Shown in pieces: positions 53,878-62,375 of a stretch of 64,000 nucleotides of DNA (position 1 is its first letter; every line of letters starts with the position of its first letter). A model generated the notes under the pieces. The model saw only the letters and a program-made list of their open reading frames with translations, was not told the DNA's origin and ran no database searches. The DNA is taken from contig NZ_FQYN01000004.1 of assembly GCF_900141805.1 (NCBI RefSeq), positions 248,001 to 312,000 of the forward strand, in the 5' to 3' direction. The position numbers and the translations under genes are program-made. This DNA is from Hymenobacter daecheongensis DSM 21074. GTDB taxonomy: Bacteria > Bacteroidota > Bacteroidia > Cytophagales > Hymenobacteraceae.

Positions 53878-56800
53878 TTACCGTGCGATAATCAGGCGCT
53901 GCATCTCAGCTTTGCCGTTCACCACAAGGCGGCAATAATACAGACCGGAGGTCAGCGGCTGGCCGTCGAGCACGAATGCGTACTGCTGCCCGCCGCTTAC
54001 CTCTCCGTCATAGAGGGCCGCCACGCGCTGGCCCAGCGCGTTGTAGACCACGACTTGGGCGTGGCCATCAAGCGGGGCCCGGAACGACACGGTGGCTTGA
54101 CTCCCGGTCGGGTTTGGGTACACGGCCAGCTCGTTGGCGCTGCCCGTGGCATCCGCCGAAGATGCCACGCGAGCCGACAAGCCGGGGCAGGCCCCGAGCC
54201 GGTCGCTAGGGTGGTCGGTCAGGTGGTCTCTCACGCCATTGGGCGCGATGCAGAGTTGGTTGCCGTTGTGGCACACCAGCACCTTATCGTTTTTGCTGCC
54301 GCAGCGCACGTCAACCACCTTGAGCGTGACGCTGGCCGTGGCCGTGCAGCCCGAGGAGCTGGTGGCCGTGACGGTGAAGGTGAACGTGCCGGGCAGAGTA
54401 GGCGTGAACACGGGGTTGGCGCTGTTCGCGTTGCTCAGGTTCGTGGCCGGGCTCCAGGCATAGGTCACGCCGACTGCACTGCCGAGTTCCGACGCGGTGA
54501 GCGTGGCGCTTCGCGGCCCGTAGCCCAGGTATAGGTTCGTGGGGATGCCGCCGGTGAAGACGCTCGTCGCGGGCGTGACGGCAATGCCCGGAGTGGGAAT
54601 GGTGCCCAGCACCGTAACCGTCGCCGTCGCCGAGCTGGTATTGCCCTGGGCATCCGTCACCGTCAGGGTCACGGAATTCGGACCCAGGTTGGCGCAGGTA
54701 AACGCGCTGGGCGACACGCTCAGCCCGCCGCCCGCCGCGAAGCCGCAGTTGGCCGTCGAGCCGTTGTTCACCGTGGCCGCCGTGATGCTGACGTTGCCCG
54801 TCCCATCAAGCGCCACCGTGGCATCCTGGGCAATGGCCTGCGGAGCGCAGACCGTGAAGAGGACGCCGTTGGAGGTGCCGACGGGCGTGGTGAGGGTCAC
54901 GTTGCCCGTGGTGGCGCCCGCCGGCACGGTGGCCGTGGCCGTGGTGGCATTCGTGACCGAGAAAGTAGCCGCGGCCGTGCCGTTGAAGCTAATGCCGGTG
55001 GCCCCGGTGAAGCCGGTCCCCGTCAGCGTCACGACCGTGCCCGCCACGCCGCTGTTGGGCGAGAGGCTGCTCAGGGTGAGAGGAGCCGGGGTGATGGTGA
55101 AGTTGGCGTTCGAGATGTCGAAGAAGTAGTTGTCGGCCGCTTCCACCATGACGCGGACCTGGGTCTGGGTGCCAGCAAAGCTGGGCGCTACCACCACGGC
55201 CGAGCCGTCGTTGGCTTCGTTGGCGGCCAGCAGCGTGGGGTACGTCAGGCCGCCGTCGAGGCTCAGACGCAGGTTCACCAGGGCGCAGCTTACCGGGGCC
55301 GCCGTTGTGCCGGCCACGTCCCAAGTCACGGTCTGGGACGTGCCTCCGGTCCAGGTCACGGCCGTGTTGGGGGCCGTCACCACGAAGGGCCCAGCGGCGC
55401 TGCTCACGTTCAGGTTCACGAAGGCCGAGTAATCCACGCCGCCAATCACGCCGGCCGGGCCGCTGTGCGCGTCGCGGGCCGTGCAGCGGAATTTCAGCGT
55501 GCGCGTCACCGTGGGCAGCCGCTCGCCAATCAGGGTGGTGTTGTTCACCAGCTCGTTCAGGCGCGGGAAGTAGCGCGTGCCACTGGCCGTGGGGTTGAAG
55601 GAGCGAAACAAGGGCACGTTCTGGCCCGCCACTTGGGGCGCTGTGGGCGACTGTTGCGGCCCCAGGTCCATTTCTTCCCACGAGTAGGTCAGCGCGTCGC
55701 CCTCCGCGTCGGTGGCCGTGGCCGTGAGCTTGAAGGGCGTGCCCCCGGGCAGCGTCAGGCCGCTGGCCGGGGCCGCCACCACCGGCGCCGTGTTGCCGGT
55801 GGCCGTGCTCGTTCCGCAGGTGGTACCGCTGATAAAGGCGCGCATTTCCTGGTAGTTGCCCGTGTGAAACGTGGCGTCGGAGTTGGGCTGCAGGTTGTTG
55901 GCCGCGCCGCAGATGCCGGCGTAGGCCATGATGGTCGAGCCCGAACCGGGCTCCCACGCCGTGCTGGCGTTGCGGTTGCCGCCGGAGCAGCTGCCGCCGT
56001 TGCCGTTGAAGGGGTGGTTGCCGCTGAACTGGTGTCCTATCTCGTGGGCCACGTAGTCGATGTCGAACGCGTCGCCCACGGGGCTGGACGAGCCGGTCAG
56101 GCCGCGGGCCTTGCTGGCCCCGCACACCACGCCCAGGCCGGCCACGCCGCCGCCGCCCGTCCCATACAAGTGGCCGATGTCGTAGTTCGCCGAGCCGATG
56201 ACGGAGTTGATGGTGGCCACGTTGGCCGCCAGGTCGCCGCTGGTGTTGGCGTACGGGTCGGTGGCCGCATTGGTGTATATCAACAGGTCAGTGTTGGCCA
56301 CTAACACGAGGCGCACGGCCAGCTCCTTTTCGTACACGCCCACCACGCGGTTCACGCTCGTGACGATGGCGGCCAGCGCCGAGGCCACCGTGCCCCCGTG
56401 GAAGGTCGTGTACTCGCCGGTGGCGGCCATGGCCAGGCGGTACGTTTTCAGCACGGGCCCGCTCGCCAGAGCCGCGGCCGAGCGGGCGTACGCGGCCACC
56501 CGGGCCTCGCTGGCCTTGAGTTCGGCGGCGCTGGGCGCGAAGCCGCAGGTCATGGCCGGGCCCGCGGCCGCGCGGTCCATGTCGTTGGTGTAAAAGGCGA
56601 GGTACTGCCCGGCATCGGTCCGGGTCACCGGGTCGATGTAGAAGCTCTTGCCGTCGGCCGTCAGCACCTGGGCGTGGAAGCCCTGGGGCGTGAGGTCGAG
56701 CCGCACCGAGGCCGACGCGTCGTCGAGGCCGGTGCCAGCGTAGGTTTTGATTGCCGGGAACTGGGCCGCCAGCGCGGGCGCCATCACCTGTGCTTCGCGG

Positions 56801-57135
56801 ATAGCAAAGCGGCCGGTGCGGCCATCGGGCAGCGGCAGCGCCAGCACCAACGGCGCCGCGCTGGCCTGGGTTTCGCGCGGGGCAGTGGCCAAGGCGGCGC
56901 GCAGGCCGGCCACGTCCAGGGTCAGGGCCCGGGAGTGAAACAGGGCGCGGGCCAGCGGCGAGGCGGCGGAGCGAGCGGCTGCGTCGGCCTGGAAGAAAGA
57001 AGCTGGGTGCTGCGCCTGTGTGCCGGTGACCAAGCTGGCCAGCAACAACAGCAGCGCCGCGCGTCGGCCGAGCCGGCCAGGACTAACCGGGGCCAGCAGC
57101 CCAACCAAAAAACGTAACAAGTACAAGAAATCCAT
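53878..57135 (-). CDS. Secreted reprolysin-like (M12B) metalloprotease with T9SS tail
   Basis: 1085 aa. Signal peptide to about residue 41 (ALLLLLASLVTGTQAQ). A prodomain-like region (about 60-190) contains VMAPALAAQFPAIKTYAG and DLTPQGFHAQVL. The catalytic zinc site HEIGHQFSGNH lies near residues 362-372, with the Met-turn TIMAYAGICG near 400. C-terminal modules: an immunoglobulin-like/IPT domain (LTLSSLSPNSGVAGTVVTLTG near 685), PKD-like and repeat regions, then a type A sorting tail (LAVYPNPTGSQATVSF, YNALGQRVAAL) over the last ~80 residues. It should cross the outer membrane by T9SS and act outside or on the surface. Divergent from the related genes at 57849 and 58553. Confidence 0.88.
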   Translation of the reverse strand: MDFLYLLRFLVGLLAPVSPGRLGRRAALLLLLASLVTGTQAQHPASFFQADAAARSAASPLARALFHSRALTLDVAGLRAALATAPRETQASAAPLVLALPLPDGRTGRFAIREAQVMAPALAAQFPAIKTYAGTGLDDASASVRLDLTPQGFHAQVLTADGKSFYIDPVTRTDAGQYLAFYTNDMDRAAAGPAMTCGFAPSAAELKASEARVAAYARSAAALASGPVLKTYRLAMAATGEYTTFHGGTVASALAAIVTSVNRVVGVYEKELAVRLVLVANTDLLIYTNAATDPYANTSGDLAANVATINSVIGSANYDIGHLYGTGGGGVAGLGVVCGASKARGLTGSSSPVGDAFDIDYVAHEIGHQFSGNHPFNGNGGSCSGGNRNASTAWEPGSGSTIMAYAGICGAANNLQPNSDATFHTGNYQEMRAFISGTTCGTSTATGNTAPVVAAPASGLTLPGGTPFKLTATATDAEGDALTYSWEEMDLGPQQSPTAPQVAGQNVPLFRSFNPTASGTRYFPRLNELVNNTTLIGERLPTVTRTLKFRCTARDAHSGPAGVIGGVDYSAFVNLNVSSAAGPFVVTAPNTAVTWTGGTSQTVTWDVAGTTAAPVSCALVNLRLSLDGGLTYPTLLAANEANDGSAVVVAPSFAGTQTQVRVMVEAADNYFFDISNANFTITPAPLTLSSLSPNSGVAGTVVTLTGTGFTGATGISFNGTAAATFSVTNATTATATVPAGATTGNVTLTTPVGTSNGVLFTVCAPQAIAQDATVALDGTGNVSITAATVNNGSTANCGFAAGGGLSVSPSAFTCANLGPNSVTLTVTDAQGNTSSATATVTVLGTIPTPGIAVTPATSVFTGGIPTNLYLGYGPRSATLTASELGSAVGVTYAWSPATNLSNANSANPVFTPTLPGTFTFTVTATSSSGCTATASVTLKVVDVRCGSKNDKVLVCHNGNQLCIAPNGVRDHLTDHPSDRLGACPGLSARVASSADATGSANELAVYPNPTGSQATVSFRAPLDGHAQVVVYNALGQRVAALYDGEVSGGQQYAFVLDGQPLTSGLYYCRLVVNGKAEMQRLIIAR

Positions 57136-57435
57136 GGCGAAATACTGAGAATGTGGATGAAAACCAACTGCGACAAAAGCGTTGGCAGCGCCGTGTCGGC
57201 TACCGCAGCAAGCTCTTGTTCAGGCAAAGGGCCCCGGCCGCGCGAAACGCAAGGGTGGAATTGCCCCTAAGGGCCTGCCCGGGGGGCCTGCCGGGCAACA
57301 GCCCGCTGCCGGGTTTTGGCTTTGCCGTCGACGCGCAAGCGGCACCGGAACAGGCCCAACTGGAAAAGGTGCGAACAACGAGCGCGGCAGGCAGGCATGC
57401 GTTAGGGGCTGAACTGGCGAACACGCGCTAGTAGA

Positions 57436-57503
57436 CGTCTTGAATAGGTGAAAATAAGTAGATAAATATTTATATTCAAATTATTATATATATAACATAA
57501 AGG
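57436..57503. other. AT-rich tract upstream of the metalloprotease gene
   Basis: About 68 nt of mostly A/T (runs such as TATATATATAAC) in an otherwise GC-rich region, about 300 nt upstream of the minus-strand protease ATG and directly before the transposase remnant. It could be an upstream promoter element or an insertion hot spot. The stretch 57136-57435 shows no gene I can support. Confidence 0.45.
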
Positions 57504-57519
57504 GGTTGCGCTACTAACT

Positions 57520-57624
57520 GGGCAAAGAAGCACGGGAAGCGCCTTTGCCACCCGCTACGAGAAAACCGCCTCCTCCTTTTTGGCCGTCGCCCGCCTGCTG
57601 GCCGTCCTCGATTGGCTCCGATGA
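57520..57624 (+). mobile_element. C-terminal remnant of an IS5-family-like transposase
   Basis: In one plus-strand frame ending with TGA at 57622-57624 the translation reads SAFATRYEKTASSFLAVAR, then LLAVLDWLR. The pattern TRYEKTAxxFLA followed by a hydrophobic helix and a terminal W-(L/I)-(R/K) is the usual end of IS5-group transposases. No upstream coding part or second end is present; 'TGTCCACACTTTCTAG' just after the stop may be part of the old terminal repeat. Confidence 0.55.
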
Positions 57625-57645
57625 CTGTCCACACTTTCTAGCGAA

Positions 57646-57752
57646 AGAGTAGCGCGAAAATCCGTTTCGCGACGAGCGAAGCGAGTATCGAAGTCGCGCA
57701 GGGCCACCCACGCGCGCACCGCGCTGCGCGGAACCGATTTTCGCGCTACTCT
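57646..57752. repeat. 107-bp inverted-repeat (MITE-like) element
   Basis: AGAGTAGCGCGAAAATC at 57646 is exactly inverted at 57736-57752, and similarity extends inward to about 25 bp with few mismatches. The interior is GC-rich and has no open frame. It lies 22 nt after the transposase remnant. Size and structure fit a small non-autonomous element or a strong hairpin. Confidence 0.75.
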
Positions 57753-57848
57753 CCACAGGCGCTTGCCCAGCTGGAATTCTGGCCGGATAATCGCATCTTC
57801 CCCGCCTGCCCCGGTCACTGCCGGCCGGGGCCTTCACCCTCTGCTACT

Positions 57849-58430
57849 ATGGTTTCTTCCCTGCTTCCTGCCCTGGCCGCGCTGCTGAGCGGCTTTTTGC
57901 CCGCCTCTGCTCCCGCCGTTTCGGCTTCGGTGCCCGCTTTCGCCACGGCGCTGAGCCAGCCGGCCACGCTCAACTTCTGGCGCGAGGTGCCCGCCGCCGA
58001 GGCCCGCCGCCTGGGCAAGCCCCGGCTGGCTCCCACGCGCTACCGGGTGTTTCGGCTCGATTTGGCCGGCCTCCAAAAGGAGCTGGCCCGCGCCGACGCC
58101 AGCAGCGGCCCCACCGTGCTGCTGCCGCTGCCCAACGGCACCTGGCCGGCTTTCCAGCTGTGCCTCAGTGGTGTAATGGCTCCGGCGCTGGCCGCCAAAT
58201 ACCCCGAGCTGCGCACCTACGCCGGCCATGCGGTAGCGGCCCCGGCCGACTATGTGCGCCTGGAGACTACGCCGGCCGGCCTGCGGGCTATGTTGGTATG
58301 CGCAGGCCGCACCTATCTGCTTGAGCCTTACCGGGCTGGCGACACGCGCCATTATATCTGCTTCGATAAGGCCCTGCTGCCGGCGGGCAGCAAACAGCCC
58401 TTTGAGGTGCCGGGCAGGCCAGTGCGATGA
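57849..58430 (+). CDS. Free-standing prodomain-like protein related to adjacent metalloproteases
   Basis: 193 aa with a signal peptide (hydrophobic run ending near ASA, about residue 26). Residues about 95-175 align with the N-terminal domain of the two neighbouring proteases: GVMAPALAAKYPELRTYAG, LETTPAGLRAML, CAGRTYLLEPY, DTRHYICFDK match their VMAPALAAKYPSIKTYA, LDVTPAGFHAMI, AGRTVYIDP, DTEHYVVFDK. It then stops; no zinc site or sorting tail is encoded. It may be a secreted inhibitor or chaperone acting on the proteases, or a truncated third paralogue. T9SS tail absent, so it should stay in the periplasm. Confidence 0.7.
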   Translation: MVSSLLPALAALLSGFLPASAPAVSASVPAFATALSQPATLNFWREVPAAEARRLGKPRLAPTRYRVFRLDLAGLQKELARADASSGPTVLLPLPNGTWPAFQLCLSGVMAPALAAKYPELRTYAGHAVAAPADYVRLETTPAGLRAMLVCAGRTYLLEPYRAGDTRHYICFDKALLPAGSKQPFEVPGRPVR

Positions 58431-58552
58431 GTACAAGCCAATAGCCAACGAATAATCCTGTTGCCAAAGCGAAAAGCAGGAGAAAAAGCTTTTATCTTAG
58501 GGCTGCAATTGACTTGAATTTTCCTTCCACCCTCCTCCTTTTCTCACTCAGT

Positions 58553-61500
58553 ATGATTTCAAGCTTTACGAAGGCAGTGCGTACATGGCAGCCAGCCCTG
58601 TTGGGCGGCCTGTTGTTCGCGGCGGCCGGAGCACCGCACAGCGCCACCGCGCAGCGCGTGCTGTGGGCCGATGATGCGCAGACCGCGCCCGCGGCCCGCC
58701 AGACCATGGCCCGTATCAGTCAGTACCGCCCCATTTCGGTGCAGCTGGAGGCTATGCGCGCCACCCTGGCGCAGGCCCCCACCGAGCAGGGAGCCGGGGC
58801 CCGCAACTCGGCCACGGTAGTTTCGCTGCCAATGCCCGACGGCACCTCCCAGCGCTTCCGCGTGGTGGAAGTGCCCGTGATGGCGCCGGCGCTGGCCGCC
58901 AAGTACCCCAGCATCAAAACCTACGCGGCGCAGGGCATCGACAACCCCGCCGCCACTGCCCGTCTCGACGTGACGCCCGCCGGCTTCCACGCCATGATTA
59001 TGCAGGCCGGCCGCACGGTCTACATCGACCCTACGGCCAACGGCGACACCGAGCACTATGTAGTGTTCGATAAGCAGGCTATGAACCAGAAAGGGTTTAC
59101 CTGCCTTAATACCGATGCCCAGGACGTGGGCGTGCCCCAGCCGGCCACGCTGCCGCGCGTGCCCAACGGCACCCAGCTGCGCACCTACCGCATGGCCCTG
59201 GCCTGCACCGGCGAGTATGCCGCGGCCGTGTGCGCCCCGGCGGCCGCCACCGTGCCGCTCACGCTGGCCAAAATGGTGACCTCCGTGAACCGCGTGGATG
59301 GCGTGTATGAGCAGGAAGTGGCCGTACGCCTGGTATTGGTAGCCAATACCGACCAGCTCATCTACCTGAACGGCAGCTCTGACCCCTACACCAACAACAG
59401 CGGCTCGGCTATGCTGACGCAGAACATCAGCACCGTCAACTCCATTATCGGCTTCTCCAACTACGACATTGGCCACGTGTTCAGCACGGGTGGCGGCGGC
59501 GTGGCCTATAAGCCTTCGGTCTGCCTCACCAACAAGGCTGGCGGCGTAACGGGCCTGCCCAACCCCGTCGGCGATGCCTTCGATATTGACTACGTAGCCC
59601 ACGAGGTCGGCCACCAGTTCGGCGGCGACCATACCTTCAACAGCAGCACCGGGAACTGCGCCGGCGGCAACCGCGCCGCCACATCGGCCTACGAGCCGGG
59701 TTCCGGGGTCAGCATCATGGCCTATGCCGGCATCTGTGCCCCGCAGGACCTAGCTAACAACAGCATTCCGTACTTCCATTCGCGCAGCTTCGACCAGATC
59801 GTGGCTCACATCACCGGCGCGGGCAACTGCGGCGTGGTGACGGCGACCAACAACGTGGTACCCGTAGTAAATGCCGGAGCCAACTACGCCATTCCCTACC
59901 GCACCCCGTTCACCCTCACCGGCTCGGCCACCGATACCGATCCGCTGACCTACTCGTGGGAGCAGTACAACCTGGGGGCCGCCGGTTCTCCTAGCGTACC
60001 AGTAGGTGATGCGCCGATTTTCCGGATGTACTCGCCCACGGCTTCGCCTTCGCGCACCTTCCCCAAGATCTACAACCTGATTACCAATACCGACACCATC
60101 GGGGAGCAACTGCCCACGTACGCCCGCAAGCTGATTTTCCGCCTCGTGGCCCGCGACAACCGCGTGAACGGCGGCGGCGTGGACTACGACTCGATGAACG
60201 TGGCCGTGGTTTCGACGGCCGGCCCGTTTGTGGCTACCTACCCGAACACTTCGGGCTCCATCATTTCGTGGCTGGCCGGTACACCGCAGGAAGTGCGCTG
60301 GGACGTGGCCAATACTACCGCGGCCCCCGTTAACGCGGCCAACGTGGACATTATGCTCTCTACCGACGGCGGCCGCACCTACCCTACCACGCTGCTGGCC
60401 AACACGCCCAACGACGGCGTGCAGACCCTGACGCTGCCCGCCACGCTGGCCAGCTCATCTACGGCCCGCATCAAGGTGCAGGCTTCGGGCAATATCTTCT
60501 TCGATATCTCGAACCAGAACTTCTCGCTCCGCGCCGCCACGGCTCCCACGTTCTTCCTCACGCCCAGCGTGGCCGGCAATGCCGCGCTGCCCAACGTGTG
60601 CGCCGGCAGCACCACTACGTTCAACGTAGCGGTAGGTCAGCTGCAGGGCTTCAGCGGCGCGGTTGCGCTGTCGGCGGCCAACCTGCCTACGGGCCTCACG
60701 GTTTCTTACGCCAATGCTACGGTGAACACCGGCAGCAGCACTCAGGTGACGGTGACGGCCAGCGCCGCCACGGCTTCGGGTACCTACGTTATCAACCTAG
60801 TAGGCACCAGCGGCAGCGTTACGCAGACGCAGCCCATGCAGATTGTGGTGCGCCAGGCTTCTACGGTAGCCCCCGCGCCCGTTGGTCCGGTTGGTCCGAA
60901 TCGCACGTCTACCCGGCCCCGCTTCACCTGGAATGCCCTGGCTGATGCCGTCAGCTACGAGGTGCAGGTAGCCACTGACGCCGCTTTCACCAACATCGTA
61001 TTGACGCAGGCCAACATCATCGGCACGGGCTTCACGCCTACCACCGCCCTGACGGCCAATGCCACCTACTTCTGGCGCGTGCGGGCCGTGAGCCCCTGCG
61101 GCACCACACCGTTCTCGGCCGCCACGCAGTTCCAGACTGGTCTGGAGGTTTGCAATACCATTGTGGCCACGCAGGTGCCGCGCGTTATTCTGCCCAGCGC
61201 CAATGCGAGCGTTACTTCCATCATCAACGTAGCCAGCTCCGACCGGGTGGTGGGAGTGCGTCTGCGCAACCTGGCTATCAACCATCCCGACGTAAGCGAG
61301 CTGGAAATCAGCCTGACCAACCCCGCCGGCCGCTCGGTGGTGCTGTTTTCGCGGGCCTGCCCCGGCACCAGCAACCTGAGCCTGAGCTTCGACGACGCGG
61401 CCGCCGCGGCCCTGGCCTGCCCCCTCACCACCGGCACCACCTACCGCCCCGCCAACCCGCTGGCCGCGCTGATTACGGACCAGCCCAACGGCAGCTGGAC

Positions 61501-62131
61501 GCTGCGCATCACGGACAACACGGCCGGCAACGGCGGCACGCTCACGGGCTGGAGCCTGGAGCTGTGCACCATCGGCGATGTACCGGCGGCTCCTTCGTCG
61601 CTGTCGGTTCTGCCCGGCACGTTCACGAACGGCGGCACGGAGAACGTCATTCTGTGGGCCGATAACTCGGGCAACGAAACCAGCTTCCAGCTGGAGCGCT
61701 CCTTCAACACGAACACCAACTTCCAGCTGGTGAGCACCACGGGAGCCAACGAGACGAACACCGTGGACCGCGTGACCACCAGCGGCCGCTACTACTACCG
61801 CGTGCGGGCCTGCAACGCCATCGGCTGCTCGGCCTACACCACTGAGGCCACGGTACTGAGCAACCGCAACACGGAATTGCTGAAAGGCATCGAAGTGTAT
61901 CCGAACCCCAGCACGGGCATCTTCAAGGTGAACGTGGACAACGGTCAGCGCGGCAACATTACGTTGCGCGTGACCGATGCGCTGGGCCGCACGGTAGCCA
62001 CCGAAACCCTCGTGAAAGGTGCCGCCGCCCTTCAGCATTCGCTCGACCTGAGCAAGCTGAACACCGGCGTCTATCAGCTGCACCTCGACCTGCCCAACGG
62101 CACGGCCGTAACGCGCCTGATGAAGCAATAA
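58553..62131 (+). CDS. Secreted reprolysin-like (M12B) metalloprotease with P-domain and T9SS tail
   Basis: 1192 aa from ATG 58553 (a TTG at 58514 is possible but weaker). Signal peptide to about residue 35. The prodomain (about 60-190) has VMAPALAAKYPSIKTYA. Zinc site HEVGHQFGGDH near residues 349-359 and Met-turn SIMAYAGIC near 386. Later modules: a fibronectin-like domain (about 780-870, FTWNALADAVSYEVQVA), a proprotein-convertase P-type domain (about 885-1010, ELEISLTNPAGRSVVL, DNTAGNGGTLTGWSLELC), a second FN3-like domain, and the type A sorting tail (IEVYPNPSTGIFKVNV, VTDALGRTV). Secreted by T9SS. Closely related to 53878-57135 in N-domain and catalytic part. Confidence 0.88.
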   Translation: MISSFTKAVRTWQPALLGGLLFAAAGAPHSATAQRVLWADDAQTAPAARQTMARISQYRPISVQLEAMRATLAQAPTEQGAGARNSATVVSLPMPDGTSQRFRVVEVPVMAPALAAKYPSIKTYAAQGIDNPAATARLDVTPAGFHAMIMQAGRTVYIDPTANGDTEHYVVFDKQAMNQKGFTCLNTDAQDVGVPQPATLPRVPNGTQLRTYRMALACTGEYAAAVCAPAAATVPLTLAKMVTSVNRVDGVYEQEVAVRLVLVANTDQLIYLNGSSDPYTNNSGSAMLTQNISTVNSIIGFSNYDIGHVFSTGGGGVAYKPSVCLTNKAGGVTGLPNPVGDAFDIDYVAHEVGHQFGGDHTFNSSTGNCAGGNRAATSAYEPGSGVSIMAYAGICAPQDLANNSIPYFHSRSFDQIVAHITGAGNCGVVTATNNVVPVVNAGANYAIPYRTPFTLTGSATDTDPLTYSWEQYNLGAAGSPSVPVGDAPIFRMYSPTASPSRTFPKIYNLITNTDTIGEQLPTYARKLIFRLVARDNRVNGGGVDYDSMNVAVVSTAGPFVATYPNTSGSIISWLAGTPQEVRWDVANTTAAPVNAANVDIMLSTDGGRTYPTTLLANTPNDGVQTLTLPATLASSSTARIKVQASGNIFFDISNQNFSLRAATAPTFFLTPSVAGNAALPNVCAGSTTTFNVAVGQLQGFSGAVALSAANLPTGLTVSYANATVNTGSSTQVTVTASAATASGTYVINLVGTSGSVTQTQPMQIVVRQASTVAPAPVGPVGPNRTSTRPRFTWNALADAVSYEVQVATDAAFTNIVLTQANIIGTGFTPTTALTANATYFWRVRAVSPCGTTPFSAATQFQTGLEVCNTIVATQVPRVILPSANASVTSIINVASSDRVVGVRLRNLAINHPDVSELEISLTNPAGRSVVLFSRACPGTSNLSLSFDDAAAAALACPLTTGTTYRPANPLAALITDQPNGSWTLRITDNTAGNGGTLTGWSLELCTIGDVPAAPSSLSVLPGTFTNGGTENVILWADNSGNETSFQLERSFNTNTNFQLVSTTGANETNTVDRVTTSGRYYYRVRACNAIGCSAYTTEATVLSNRNTELLKGIEVYPNPSTGIFKVNVDNGQRGNITLRVTDALGRTVATETLVKGAAALQHSLDLSKLNTGVYQLHLDLPNGTAVTRLMKQ

Positions 62132-62153
62132 GCGGCTTTCGCGCTTATACCCG

Positions 62154-62188
62154 AAAAGGGCGGCTCCGTGCGGAGCCGCCCTTTTTTT
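62154..62188 (+). terminator. Terminator of the metalloprotease gene at 58553
   Basis: AAAAGGGCGGCTCC, loop GTGC, GGAGCCGCCC and seven T, 22 nt after the stop codon. Confidence 0.88.
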
Positions 62189-62230
62189 GTGTGGCTTTTC
62201 TTGGGAGAGTGGTGATTGGGGTGATGTGTC

Positions 62231-62342
62231 CGCCCTCTGTCATCCTGAGCTTGCGAAGGACCTTATCACGTTCGAGGTGATACTACCGACTTGTTCGACT
62301 GGCACAAGGTCCTTCGCAAGCTCAGGATGACAGAAGACGGCG
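62231..62342. repeat. Palindrome with GTCATCCTGAGC core, second copy
   Basis: Arms about 62231-62269 and 62306-62342 with the GTCATCCTGAGCTTGCGAAGGACC core of the 38930-39079 element. Lies between convergent genes, 33 nt from the next stop codon. Confidence 0.85.
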
Positions 62343-62375
62343 CGCCAACGTCGGCCTACGCGCCATTCACCCTCG

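Noticed and set aside
57153-57431. A 92-codon plus-strand frame upstream of the transposase remnant
   Set aside because: Composition is low complexity with no signal, motif or promoter; overlapping frames on both strands are equally open because of GC bias.
60797-62128. A 443-codon minus-strand frame
   Set aside because: Antisense to the C-terminal modules of the T9SS metalloprotease, which have clear P-domain and sorting-tail motifs.
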